From: an uncultured Muribaculaceae bacterium | Lineage (GTDB): Bacteria; Bacteroidota; Bacteroidia; Bacteroidales; Muribaculaceae | NCBI GenBank assembly: GCA_910579035.1 | Contig: CAJTSR010000009.1 | Span: forward strand, 1-64,000 | Reading direction: 5' to 3' | DNA: 64,000 bases | Shown here: piece after piece, positions 17,622 through 26,102 of the stretch | Layout of the letters: every line of letters begins with the position of its first letter | Position numbering within the stretch: the stretch's first letter is position 1 | Notes under the pieces: model-generated | Told to the model about the DNA's origin: nothing | Database searches by the model: none | The model's input: only the letters and a program-made list of their open reading frames with translations | Made by a program: the position numbers and the translations under genes

Positions 17622-18901
17622 AGGGCGCCTCCTTTCCGCAGGCTCTTGCCGCCTATCACGTACACGAGCGATATCTCTGCCTTGGTCGGGCCTATCCACC
17701 GGCGGTTGTTGGTGCTGCCCCATACGTAGCAGTCGTCTTCCACCCGGTATTTCTTATATTCTCCCCACAGGTAGCCTATGCCTATGGTGAAGTCGATATT
17801 GAAGTAGCGGCTAAGCGACAGCGAGTAGCCGTAGGACAGGCCTGCGGCATAGCTCCACCGCCCGCCCTGATAGCCGCGGTTGCCAAATTCGACGTCGTAG
17901 GTCAGCATCTGCCCGTATAAACCCACGTGATGGCCCGTAAATTGATTGCAATACCGTCCGTGGGGGGGGGTATGCCACCAGCGGCGAAACTCTATATCGC
18001 CGCCGTAAACGCGCCAGAAGCGATGCGACGCATTTTTGCTCCACCAGGCGTACATCCAGTTCACCGATGCCGAGTAGTTGCGGGCGAACTCGAGTTCGAG
18101 CCCGAGGTTGGGAATGAGCGCGGCATCATAGAGCATGTTGGTCTTTATGGCAAGTTTCACCCCGCAACCGCCAGCCACAATAGGCTCGGGCTGCTCGGCA
18201 GCCTTGTCTGGCCGGACATGCGCCTCGGCCGGCCCGGTATAGACAGTCATTTCCCCGACTTCCTTCTCGCCGGAGTCCTCGCGGCTGTCGGGCAGACGCC
18301 TCAGGCTCTCCGCCTCCGCCGGAAGCGGCTTCGCGGCCTTGGCCACTATGGTGCATTCTGCAAATCTCAGTGAGGGGAATATGTGGTCCAGCATATACTC
18401 CCAGGCCTCGCCCTTGCGCAGCTTCTTAAGGCGCAGCTTGCGGCTGTCGACCACCCGGCCGTCTTTCACCACCCATTCCGGGGTGTTTATGATAGTGGCG
18501 AGGGCTGCGCCCTTCCACTTGGTGTCGCATTTCTCGATTTCCCGGCGAAGCATCGTCCAGTTTGTGCCGAGCGCTTCTACCGACTTGACCTTGGCCGGCT
18601 CGAACAATCCCGACAGCACGGCGGCACGCATGGCCGACAGGGTGTCGTTCTTGTCGGTATTGCCCTCTGGCGACGCACTGCCGCGAACGCTCACCGCCAC
18701 TATGTCCTGAGGCGAGTCCAGCACCGCCCCGAGCCTGCCCATAGCCTCGCTGTTGCCGGCGATTGCCGTGTCTATGTCCGCGCAGCCCTGGCAGAAGTGC
18801 AAACGCAGCGCCAGCGTGTCGCAGGAAGCCTCGGCAACCTGCGCCAGTACCGGAATACAGGCTGAACAGTAAAATAACAGACAAGCAAAAAAAGCTTTCA
18901 T
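17618..18901 (-). CDS. DUF3575 protein, first gene of fimbrial locus 1, with an internal C9 tract
   Basis: 427 residues with a signal peptide. The N-terminal half has an OmpA-like SVRGSASPEGNTDKN segment. The C-terminal DUF3575 domain begins at LAIKTNMLYDAALIPNLGLELEF. Paralogue of 10404-11702. A run of nine G on the plus strand (17962-17970) encodes HTPPHG within the barrel domain. The frame is intact here, but a one-base slip would truncate the protein. The operon promoter lies at 18968-18999. The gene is translationally coupled to the DUF5119 gene. Confidence 0.83.
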   Translation of the reverse strand: MKAFFACLLFYCSACIPVLAQVAEASCDTLALRLHFCQGCADIDTAIAGNSEAMGRLGAVLDSPQDIVAVSVRGSASPEGNTDKNDTLSAMRAAVLSGLFEPAKVKSVEALGTNWTMLRREIEKCDTKWKGAALATIINTPEWVVKDGRVVDSRKLRLKKLRKGEAWEYMLDHIFPSLRFAECTIVAKAAKPLPAEAESLRRLPDSREDSGEKEVGEMTVYTGPAEAHVRPDKAAEQPEPIVAGGCGVKLAIKTNMLYDAALIPNLGLELEFARNYSASVNWMYAWWSKNASHRFWRVYGGDIEFRRWWHTPPHGRYCNQFTGHHVGLYGQMLTYDVEFGNRGYQGGRWSYAAGLSYGYSLSLSRYFNIDFTIGIGYLWGEYKKYRVEDDCYVWGSTNNRRWIGPTKAEISLVYVIGGKSLRKGGAL

Positions 18902-18967
18902 TGCAAGAAATGATTGGCTATGCGGTGATATAATGGCTTAGAAGTATAAATTATAGGTTTAGAGTCG

Positions 18968-18999
18968 CAAAGATATACAGTATCAAACAACTAACCAAA
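18968..18999 (-). promoter_or_regulatory. Promoter of fimbrial locus 1
   Basis: Reading the minus strand: TTTG (18999-18996), a 20-base spacer, TATCTTTG (18975-18968). Both boxes match the Bacteroidota consensus. The start codon is 67 bases downstream of the -7 box. The remainder of the 18902-19141 gap shows nothing else recognisable. Confidence 0.85.
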
Positions 19000-19141
19000 T
19001 ATTTCAACGAAAAATTTCAGAATATGTGCAAAAAGCGACAAATCGCAGATTTCAAAGACTTCTGCCCCGGCCTGAAAACACAAAAAAATGCGCCGAAACA
19101 AGCCCCGGCACACCGATATACATAATTAAGCTCAGAAAAGA

Positions 19142-19498
19142 CTACCAACCCAACAGACCGCGGACACGCTCAATGAACGACGGACGGTGCTGCCGGATAT
19201 GGACAGACACCTTCGGCGACCTGCAGTCAAGAAATATAATCGACGAATGAAGCATTATCGCCACCCAGTTCTCAAAAGGCACTATGGCGTGTATCCGCTC
19301 CAGCGGTATGCGGTGGAACGGCGAGGCCGGGTCTATGCTCCGTATTATAAGGGCGTCGACAGGCCCCTCCATGTCTATGCTTATATTATGGTGCGTGGAA
19401 GCGTAATCGAACAAAAGCGGCATATCAAGACAGTCGGGGCTTTCGGGCAGCTTGCGGTATTTTTTATAAAGCGTGTTGATAACTTGCTTGGTAATCAT
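19142..19498 (-). CDS. Conserved hypothetical protein
   Basis: 118 residues, no signal peptide or membrane segment. The sequence MITKQVINTLYKKYRK, DCLDMPLLFDYA and HHNISID resembles uncharacterised Bacteroidales proteins found near this locus (recalled pattern, not searched). It ends in a basic tail. No known fold is recognised. It is a single-gene unit between fimbrial locus 1 and the divergent DUF3127 operon. Confidence 0.7.
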   Translation of the reverse strand: MITKQVINTLYKKYRKLPESPDCLDMPLLFDYASTHHNISIDMEGPVDALIIRSIDPASPFHRIPLERIHAIVPFENWVAIMLHSSIIFLDCRSPKVSVHIRQHRPSFIERVRGLLGW

Positions 19499-19681
19499 CT
19501 TTGGTTCATTAACGGGGTAATCAAATTAGGCACGAACCGATGGCCGAATGTCCACGGCTTCATCGCTGTCGTATTAAACAACCGCTCCGACAGCCTTATT
19601 GTTTACAAAATTTTGCGTTTTTACTCAATTTTTGCAATTGTAACCATAGTGTAACAAAAAAGCGCCGTCACCCTTATTTTC

Positions 19682-19712
19682 TTGTGGCGTTAAAAAAAAA
19701 TGAGTAACTTTG
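19682..19712 (+). promoter_or_regulatory. Promoter of the DUF3127-proS-umuDC operon
   Basis: TTG at 19682-19684, a 20-base spacer containing A9, and TAACTTTG at 19705-19712. The first start codon is 57 bases downstream. The 19499-19769 gap otherwise holds only AT-rich sequence. Confidence 0.82.
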
Positions 19713-19769
19713 CCCCAAGCCAACTAATAGAGCAAAGTTACATAAAAAAAACAAAAATATATCCGCTAA

Positions 19770-20141
19770 ATGGAAATAAAAGGAACAATTATCGCGGCCC
19801 TTCCCGAAGTATCGGGCGTTTCGTCGCGCAGCGGCAACCCTTGGAAGAAAAGGGAATACGTGCTGGAGAACACCGAGGGCAATTTCCCCCGCAAGGTGGC
19901 CTTCACCTGCTTCGGCGAGAACGCTGACAAGATACAGCTCCAGGTAGGACAGGCTGTGACCATGTACTTCGATGTAGAATCGCGCGAATACAACGGCCGC
20001 TGGTACACCGACATACGCTGCTGGCGATGCGACGTGGAGCAGCCGGCCGCTGCCGCTGCCCCCGCTCCCGCTCCCGGCATCACATCGACAGCCCCCGGCG
20101 CAGTTCCCCCTCCCCCGCTGCCCGACGACATACCCTTCTGA
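19770..20141 (+). CDS. DUF3127 OB-fold protein with SSB-like C-terminal tip
   Basis: 123-residue Bacteroidota protein. The DUF3127 core spans residues 1-90 (MEIKGTIIAALPEVSG, SREYNGRWYTDIRCW) and is related to single-strand-binding OB folds. A Pro/Ala-rich linker leads to the terminal residues PDDIPF, nearly the same as the DDDIPF tip by which classical SSB recruits repair and replication proteins. This suggests a DNA-binding accessory SSB, an inference from the tail and fold. It is the first gene of an operon that also encodes UmuD, UmuC and HU-like proteins, 29 bases before proS. Confidence 0.85.
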   Translation: MEIKGTIIAALPEVSGVSSRSGNPWKKREYVLENTEGNFPRKVAFTCFGENADKIQLQVGQAVTMYFDVESREYNGRWYTDIRCWRCDVEQPAAAAAPAPAPGITSTAPGAVPPPPLPDDIPF

Positions 20142-20170
20142 TTTTTTTCAGCCGATAGAGATTAGTAGAA

Positions 20171-21652
20171 ATGGCAACAGAATTAAAAAATCTCACCAAA
20201 CGCTCCGAGAACTACTCCCAGTGGTACAACGAGCTCGTCACCAAAGCCGACCTCGCCGAGCAGTCGGCCGTGCGCGGCTGCATGGTTATCAAGCCCTACG
20301 GCTACGCCATCTGGGAGAAGATGCAGCAGACCCTCGACCGCATGTTCAAGGCCACCGGCGTGCAGAACGCATACTTCCCCCTGCTCATTCCCAAGTCGTT
20401 CCTCTGCCGCGAGGCCGAGCACGTCGAAGGCTTTGCCAAGGAATGCGCCGTGGTGACACACTACCGCCTCAAGAACGACCCCGAGGGCAAGGGCGTCATA
20501 GTCGACCCCGAAGCACGCCTCGAAGAAGAGCTGATAGTGCGCCCCACATCGGAAACAATCATATGGGGCACATATAAGAACTGGATCCACAGCTGGCGCG
20601 ACCTGCCCGTGCTGTGCAACCAGTGGGCCAACGTAATGCGCTGGGAGATGCGCACCCGCATGTTCCTCCGCACATCGGAATTCCTCTGGCAGGAAGGCCA
20701 CTGCGCCCACGCCACGGCAGAAGAGTCGGAAGCACGCACCGTGCAGATGATAAAGCTTTACGCCGAATTTGCCGAGAAGTACATGGCCATGCCGGTGACA
20801 ATCGGTGTCAAGACGGCCAACGAACGCTTCGCCGGAGCACTCAACACATACACCATCGAGGCAATGATGCAGGACGGCAAAGCCCTGCAGGCCGGCACAT
20901 CGCACAACCTCGGCCAGAACTTCGCCAAGGCTTTCGACGTGACATTCGCCAACCGCGACAACCAGCCCGAATACGTCTGGGCGAACTCCTGGGGTGTGTC
21001 GACACGCCTTATGGGTGCGCTGATAATGACCCACTCCGACGACAACGGCCTCGTGCTGCCGCCGCATCTGGCGCCGATACAGGTGGTAATCATACCCATC
21101 TACAAAAACGCCGAACAGCTCGCAGCCATCTCCGAGAAGGTGATGCCCGTGGTTGAACGCCTCGCGCAGCTCGGCATATCGGTGAAATTCGACGACGCCG
21201 ACAACAAGCGCCCCGGATTCAAATTCGCCGACTACGAGCTGAAGGGCGTGCCCGTACGCCTTGTGATAGGCGCGCGCGACATCGAGAACGGCACTGTCGA
21301 GGTAATGCGTCGCGACACACTCGAAAAGCACTCCGCGCCACTCGCCGGAATCGCCGACTACGTGAACACCCTCCTCGAGGAAATTCAGGACAACATCTAC
21401 AGCAAGGCCGTTGAGAGCCGCAACGCCCAGACACACGTCTGCGACTCCTACGACGACTTCAAGGCTCGCATCGAGGACGGCGGCTTCTTCCTCTGCCACT
21501 GGGACGGCACCACCGAAACCGAAGAGCTTATCAAAGCCGAAACCAAGGCCACGATACGCTGCATACCCCTCGACGGCGACGACACCCCCGGAGTATGCAT
21601 GGTTACCGGCAAGCCCTCGGCCCGCCGCGTGATCATAGCCCGCAACTACTAA
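20171..21652 (+). CDS. proS: Prolyl-tRNA synthetase (archaeal/eukaryal-type)
   Basis: 493-residue class II aminoacyl-tRNA synthetase that attaches proline to tRNA-Pro. The N-terminus with NLTKRSENYSQWYNELV, then YGYAIWEKMQ, and the RPTSETIIW motif mark the short ProRS type without the editing insertion, normal for Bacteroidota. Motif 2 is seen at RWEMRTRMFLRTSEFLWQEG. The C-terminal zinc-like domain ends in the expected aromatic residue (ARRVIIARNY). It lies 29 bases after the DUF3127 gene and 21 before the glycosyltransferase gene. Confidence 0.97.
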   Translation: MATELKNLTKRSENYSQWYNELVTKADLAEQSAVRGCMVIKPYGYAIWEKMQQTLDRMFKATGVQNAYFPLLIPKSFLCREAEHVEGFAKECAVVTHYRLKNDPEGKGVIVDPEARLEEELIVRPTSETIIWGTYKNWIHSWRDLPVLCNQWANVMRWEMRTRMFLRTSEFLWQEGHCAHATAEESEARTVQMIKLYAEFAEKYMAMPVTIGVKTANERFAGALNTYTIEAMMQDGKALQAGTSHNLGQNFAKAFDVTFANRDNQPEYVWANSWGVSTRLMGALIMTHSDDNGLVLPPHLAPIQVVIIPIYKNAEQLAAISEKVMPVVERLAQLGISVKFDDADNKRPGFKFADYELKGVPVRLVIGARDIENGTVEVMRRDTLEKHSAPLAGIADYVNTLLEEIQDNIYSKAVESRNAQTHVCDSYDDFKARIEDGGFFLCHWDGTTETEELIKAETKATIRCIPLDGDDTPGVCMVTGKPSARRVIIARNY

Positions 21653-21673
21653 CACGGACTCGCGCCGCAGCCC

Positions 21674-22669
21674 ATGCAGAACGAGTACCCGATAACAGCA
21701 CAGGCCACAGCCGGACGCAGGGAGCGTCCGGTAGTGGCCTTGGTTGTACCATGCTACAACGAGGAGGATATGCTCCCGGTGAGCGCCCCGCAGCTGCTGG
21801 CGCTGCTCGACGACATGGTGGCTGAAGGAATAGCCTCGGCCGACAGCTTCATACTGTGCGTCGACGACGGCAGCCGCGACGGCACGTGGGAGCTTATAGG
21901 CCGCCTCCACGCCAAGGACCACCGCCTCAAAGGCATAACCCTCGCCCATAACCGGGGCCAGCAGAGCGCCATGCTCGCCGGCCTGATGACGGTGCGCCCC
22001 ATGGCCGACGCCGCGATAACCATCGACGCCGACCTTCAGGACTCCCCGCAGGCCGTGGTCGAAATGGTGCGCCTCTACCGCCGGGGCTACGACATAGTGT
22101 ACGGCGTGAGAGCCTCCCGTAGCTCCGACTCCTTCTACAAGCGGGCATCGGCACGGGCATTCTACAAGCTCCAGAGCGCCCTCGGACTCGAAACGATATA
22201 CGACCACTCCGAATTTCGCCTCATGGGACGCCGCGCCCTCGACATCCTCGAAGAATACCCCGAGCGCAACCTCTTCATACGCGGCATAATGACCTCCATC
22301 GGCCTTAAATGGACAACCGTGACCTACGACCGCTGCGCACGCGCCGCCGGAGAAACAAAATACTCTTTCGGCAAGCTGCTCTCGCTGTCGGTCGACGGCA
22401 TCACATCGTTCACGGCCAAGCCTATGCGCCTCATATTCGGCCTCGGTCTGGTGCTGCTGCTGCTCGACGTCGTGATATCGGCGTGGGTGCTAATATCGCA
22501 CTTCGGGGGCAACGCAATGTCGGGCTGGGCTTCGCTGATGCTGTCGATATGGTTTCTTGGCAGCATAATACTCATAGCGCTCGGCATAATAGGAGAATAC
22601 GTAGGCAAAATATTCACCGAGGTAAAACGGCGCCCGCGCTACAACATAGCCGAGAGCCTCATGGACTGA
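21674..22669 (+). CDS. Family 2 glycosyltransferase (GtrB/polyprenyl-phosphate type)
   Basis: 331 residues. Cytoplasmic GT2 domain: VVPCYNEEDMLP, CVDDGSRDGT, DADLQDSP (DXD motif) and SEFRLMGRRAL. Two C-terminal transmembrane segments (about residues 255-280 and 290-315) match enzymes that transfer a sugar to undecaprenyl phosphate. Product and acceptor cannot be told from sequence. The start codon lies 21 bases after proS and the stop codon precedes umuD by one base, so it is part of the same operon although no functional link to repair is evident. Confidence 0.88.
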   Translation: MQNEYPITAQATAGRRERPVVALVVPCYNEEDMLPVSAPQLLALLDDMVAEGIASADSFILCVDDGSRDGTWELIGRLHAKDHRLKGITLAHNRGQQSAMLAGLMTVRPMADAAITIDADLQDSPQAVVEMVRLYRRGYDIVYGVRASRSSDSFYKRASARAFYKLQSALGLETIYDHSEFRLMGRRALDILEEYPERNLFIRGIMTSIGLKWTTVTYDRCARAAGETKYSFGKLLSLSVDGITSFTAKPMRLIFGLGLVLLLLDVVISAWVLISHFGGNAMSGWASLMLSIWFLGSIILIALGIIGEYVGKIFTEVKRRPRYNIAESLMD

Positions 22670-22670
22670 C

Positions 22671-23144
22671 ATGGACAGCGACACCAAAGGCCCCTGCATC
22701 GACTTCTTCACCCCCGACCTTTCGTCGGAACTGCCCCTGCCATACGCCGACGCCGGCATACAGGCCGGATTCCCCTCGCCCGCACAGGACTTCCTCACAG
22801 AAACCATCGACCTCAACCGCGAACTGATCCACCACCCGGCAGCGACGTTCTATGGCCGCGTGTCGGGCTATTCGATGGCAGACGAAGGCATAGAGCCGGG
22901 CGACATACTGGTGATAGACCGCTCCCTCGAGCCTTGCGACGGCGACCTGGCCGTATGCTGCCTCGACGGCGACTTCACCCTCAAACGCATACACCTCACC
23001 CCCGGAGCCGTGTGGCTCATACCCTCCAGCGAGGAGTTCGACCCGGTGCTCGTCACACCCGACGACCGCTTCGAGGTATGGGGAGTGGTGACATACACCA
23101 TAAAAAACAACCGCCGTCCGCGCCGCAAGCGCCGCAAGGCATAA
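22671..23144 (+). CDS. umuD: UmuD-like SOS mutagenesis peptidase
   Basis: 157-residue S24-family protein that self-cleaves and then joins UmuC as DNA polymerase V. The cleavage region reads QAGFPSPAQDFL, so the scissile bond is predicted at Ala-Gly, versus Cys-Gly in E. coli. The serine nucleophile is in GYSMADEGI and the lysine base in FTLKRI, spaced as in UmuD. A basic C-terminal tail (RRPRRKRRKA) is longer than in E. coli. It is one base after the glycosyltransferase gene and 22 bases before umuC. No recognisable LexA box is seen nearby. Confidence 0.92.
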   Translation: MDSDTKGPCIDFFTPDLSSELPLPYADAGIQAGFPSPAQDFLTETIDLNRELIHHPAATFYGRVSGYSMADEGIEPGDILVIDRSLEPCDGDLAVCCLDGDFTLKRIHLTPGAVWLIPSSEEFDPVLVTPDDRFEVWGVVTYTIKNNRRPRRKRRKA

Positions 23145-23166
23145 AGCCCCGAGGCACTCTCCGCTT

Positions 23167-24450
23167 ATGAAGGGCTTAATCGACTGCAACAACTTCTTCG
23201 TGTCGTGCGAGCGTATTTTCAACCCTCGCCTGCGCGGCGTGCCCGTACTGGTGCTGACCAACAACGACGGCTGCATAGCAGCGCTGTCGAACGAGGCCAA
23301 GGCCCTCGGGCTGAAACGAGGAGATCCGTACTTCAAAATAAAGCAATTCTGCGAAAGGCTGGGCGTGCACGTGCTATCGGGCAACCACAGGCTCTACGGC
23401 GACATATCCTCGCGCGTGATGGCCACCATAGCATCGCTCGTGCCTGATGTGGAGGTATACTCTGTCGACGAGGCCTTCGTCACCTTCGACGACAACGCCT
23501 CCCCGGCACAGACAGAGGCACTCGCGCGGGAACTGGTGAGGCGTGTGCGCCGCGACATCGGCATACCGTCGGCCCTCGGAATAGCGCCCACGCGCACACT
23601 CGCCAAAATAAGCGCGTCGTTCGCCAAAAGCTACCCGGCCTACCACTCGGTGTGCGCCATTGCCAACGACACACAGCGCCGGCGCGCACTCGAACTGACA
23701 CCGATAGGGAAGGTATGGGGTATCGGGCGACGCCTGCGCCGACGCCTCGCCGAATACGGAATGAACACAGCCCTCGACTTTGCCGACAGGCCGGAAGCCG
23801 ACATACGGCAACTGCTCAACATCACAGGCGTAAACACATGGGCGGAGCTGAACGGCACCTCCTGCATCGAGCCGGAAGACCGCTCGGCAGAGCGCCGGCA
23901 GATGTGCTGCACCCGCACATTCGCCACAAACATAAGCGACTTCAACCCGCTGTCCGACATCGTTGGCTACTTCGCCTCCACAATAGGGCGCAGGCTGAGG
24001 CGCCACGGCTGCGCCGCACCGGGAGTAGCGGTGTTCCTGCACACCAACAGCAGGCGACCCGACCTACCGCAGTACTGCAACAGCGCCTATCAGCGGCTCG
24101 AACAGCCCACAGCCGACACCATGGCAATCGCCGAAGCCGCGTCGAAGGCGCTCAAAGCCGTATACCGCAAAGGCTACGCCTACAAGCGCGCGGGTCTGAT
24201 AGTTTCAGAGCTGTGCCCGCTGGGCCACGCACAGCCCTCGCTATTTGTCGATGCCGCCGACACCGAGCGCCATCGCAGGCTGATGGAAACCGTCGACCGA
24301 ATCAATGCCGCCACACACTCCCGCCACACCGTGCACATAGCCTCGGCAATGCCGGTCGAAACCCTCTGCCGCTGCGAGATGCAATCTCCGAGCTACACCA
24401 TGCTTTTATCAGACATCATAAAAATAAATACATCCGCAAATGGATTATAA
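23167..24450 (+). CDS. umuC: UmuC, DNA polymerase V catalytic subunit
   Basis: 427-residue Y-family translesion polymerase, full length. The palm motif DCNNFFVSCERIF supplies the first catalytic Asp, and YSVDEAFVTF supplies the Asp-Glu pair. Helix-hairpin-helix (TPIGKVWGIGRRLRRRL) and little-finger regions follow, with the C-terminal UmuC extension. It acts on damaged templates with UmuD'2 and RecA. The stop codon overlaps the next gene by 11 bases, so expression is coupled to the HU-like genes. Confidence 0.95.
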   Translation: MKGLIDCNNFFVSCERIFNPRLRGVPVLVLTNNDGCIAALSNEAKALGLKRGDPYFKIKQFCERLGVHVLSGNHRLYGDISSRVMATIASLVPDVEVYSVDEAFVTFDDNASPAQTEALARELVRRVRRDIGIPSALGIAPTRTLAKISASFAKSYPAYHSVCAIANDTQRRRALELTPIGKVWGIGRRLRRRLAEYGMNTALDFADRPEADIRQLLNITGVNTWAELNGTSCIEPEDRSAERRQMCCTRTFATNISDFNPLSDIVGYFASTIGRRLRRHGCAAPGVAVFLHTNSRRPDLPQYCNSAYQRLEQPTADTMAIAEAASKALKAVYRKGYAYKRAGLIVSELCPLGHAQPSLFVDAADTERHRRLMETVDRINAATHSRHTVHIASAMPVETLCRCEMQSPSYTMLLSDIIKINTSANGL

Positions 24451-24715
24451 ACAGTTTCGCAAACGCCTCTGCGAACGCCTGGGGCGTAATTCAGCCGACA
24501 TCGACGCCCTCGTGGAAGGCCTGTCGATAGTACTGCGGCAATCGTGCGCCGAACTCGACAGCGTGGCCGTGCCGGCCTTCGGCACATTCGCCCCGCGCAA
24601 GCACGCCGAAGCCATCGTCGACGACCTCTCCACAGGCAAGAAGATGCTCGTGCCGCCCGAAATATCAATAGAATTCCGTCCCGGAGCCATGCTCCTCAAA
24701 CGCCTCCGCCAATGA
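24440..24715 (+). CDS. Small HU/IHF-like DNA-binding protein
   Basis: 91 residues resembling the Bacteroidota HU/IHF superfamily: an N-terminal helical part (MDYKQFRKRLCERLGR) and a beta-arm region with VPAFGTFAPRKH and ISIEFRPGAMLLKRL. The usual RNP-type tip is not clear, so DNA affinity is uncertain. It starts inside umuC and ends by overlapping the next gene (ATGA). The placement suggests it is produced with the translesion polymerase. Confidence 0.78.
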   Translation: MDYKQFRKRLCERLGRNSADIDALVEGLSIVLRQSCAELDSVAVPAFGTFAPRKHAEAIVDDLSTGKKMLVPPEISIEFRPGAMLLKRLRQ

Positions 24716-25827
24716 ACAACATAGTAAATCTCTCAGAGCTGATCACACGCGTGGCCAAGGTGACGGGCACAGACACCAACACCGCCCGCCGCTTCCTGCG
24801 CGGATTCTTCGCCACAATCGAAGACGGCCTTGCCGAAGGCGAAAGCGTGTCGATAAAGAACATAGGCACGTTCCGCCGCAATTCCGACCCGCTGTCGGGA
24901 ATGTCGGGCGCAGTTGTCTTCATACCCGACAATGCCGTAAGCGAGGAGGTGAACAAACCATTCTCCATGTTCGAACCGGTGGAACTTGCCGACGGCATAG
25001 AGCCGGCCGAACTCGACCAAGCCGAAGAACCGCAGGAAGAACCCGCCACTAAAGAACCCGTTCACAAACCTGAGCCGGAGGAAACACCTCTGCCGGAAGA
25101 GCCCGTGCAGCCATACGACGTGAGCGCGATTTTCGAGCCTGAAGCAGTCGAAATTCGCCACGAGCCCGCCCCGGAGCCAATCCCGGCCGAAGACACACCC
25201 TCGGAAATCCCCGCAGCCCCTGCACCCCCGCAGCCCGAACCCGAACCTGCGGAAGAAGAACCCGCAGATGAAGAACCTACAGAGGAAAGCACTCCCGCCG
25301 AAGAGCCACGTCGACGCAGCCTGCTGTGGCTATGGATAGCTATCGGACTGATAGCCGGAGGAGGACTCGGATATTTCTTTGCCATGAACGACCCCTCGAT
25401 ACCCGACATCGAAACCATCGAAGAAAGCGAGCCGGAAATAGAACCCGTCGCACTACCCGAAGTAGCTGTAGACTCAATCGGAATGGCCCCGGCACAGACC
25501 GCCGCGCCTGATACCGCGCCTGTCGAAGCACAGGCCGCCGAATCCGTTCCGGCTGTCGAAGAGCCGAAGCCACAGAAAGAGCCCGTATACGACACCGTTA
25601 CTTCCACAAGATACCTTGCCAAAATGGCCCGCGAATATTACGGAAAAAGCATATACTGGGTATTCATCTACGATGCAAACTCCGACAAGCTCGGCGATCC
25701 CAACAAAGTTTCTCCGGGCACACGCGTGCTGATACCCGACAAGGAATCTCTGCCCGGAAGTAATACCGCCGAACGCGACAAGATAGCCGAACGCTTGTCT
25801 GCAGACATACAGAAACGCTTCAAGTAG
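24712..25827 (+). CDS. HU-like protein fused to a membrane segment and LysM-like domain
   Basis: 371 residues. Residues 1-85 form an HU-like DNA-binding domain (LITRVAKVTGTDTNTARRFL, SVSIKNIGTFRRN). Residues about 95-195 are a Pro/Glu-rich acidic linker. One transmembrane segment follows a RRRS motif (about 203-226). The C-terminal part ends with a LysM-like module (RYLAKMAREYYGKSIYWVFIY, then LGDPNKVSPGTRVLIPD, about 296-343). Predicted topology is HU in the cytoplasm and LysM in the periplasm, so it could tether the nucleoid to the envelope or peptidoglycan (inference). HU fusions to SPOR domains are known in Bacteroidota. The start overlaps the preceding stop as ATGA. Confidence 0.82.
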   Translation: MNNIVNLSELITRVAKVTGTDTNTARRFLRGFFATIEDGLAEGESVSIKNIGTFRRNSDPLSGMSGAVVFIPDNAVSEEVNKPFSMFEPVELADGIEPAELDQAEEPQEEPATKEPVHKPEPEETPLPEEPVQPYDVSAIFEPEAVEIRHEPAPEPIPAEDTPSEIPAAPAPPQPEPEPAEEEPADEEPTEESTPAEEPRRRSLLWLWIAIGLIAGGGLGYFFAMNDPSIPDIETIEESEPEIEPVALPEVAVDSIGMAPAQTAAPDTAPVEAQAAESVPAVEEPKPQKEPVYDTVTSTRYLAKMAREYYGKSIYWVFIYDANSDKLGDPNKVSPGTRVLIPDKESLPGSNTAERDKIAERLSADIQKRFK

Positions 25828-25873
25828 TTTGTCACTTTGCCACCATATGACTAAAAAGCAGCGTTTTAAAAGT

Positions 25874-25887
25874 ATGTTCTACAACAT
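25874..25887. promoter_or_regulatory. Palindromic operator-like motif, site 1
   Basis: ATGTTCTACAACAT, one of three sites in the window that fit ATGTT-N-TACAACAT (others at 26445 and 53767). Each differs by one base from the perfect palindrome ATGTTGTACAACAT. This site is 46 bases after the HU/LysM gene with no clear promoter beside it. Confidence 0.5.
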
Positions 25888-26065
25888 AATGTTCGGCACC
25901 ACCCACATTTTAACATAAATTAGATTTATTGATTTTATTTAGGTAAATATTACCTTCAATTCATAAAATCAGCCGCACATTAAATTCGACAAACATTTAA
26001 AAAGCCGCAAACCATAATTTGCTATTCCAAACCCAAAAACCGCATTCTCGAACAGACATCTGTTT

Positions 26066-26096
26066 TTTGCAGTTAACAAAAAGTCCGCTACCTTTG
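26066..26096 (+). promoter_or_regulatory. Promoter for a candidate small RNA
   Basis: TTTG at 26066-26069, a 19-base spacer and TACCTTTG at 26089-26096, among the best consensus matches in the window. No protein gene of normal size follows for 560 bases. Confidence 0.8.
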
Positions 26097-26102
26097 TATC
26101 GG

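Noticed and set aside
20183..22207. A 674-codon minus-strand open frame
   Set aside because: Antisense to proS and the GT2 gene, both with unmistakable family motifs.
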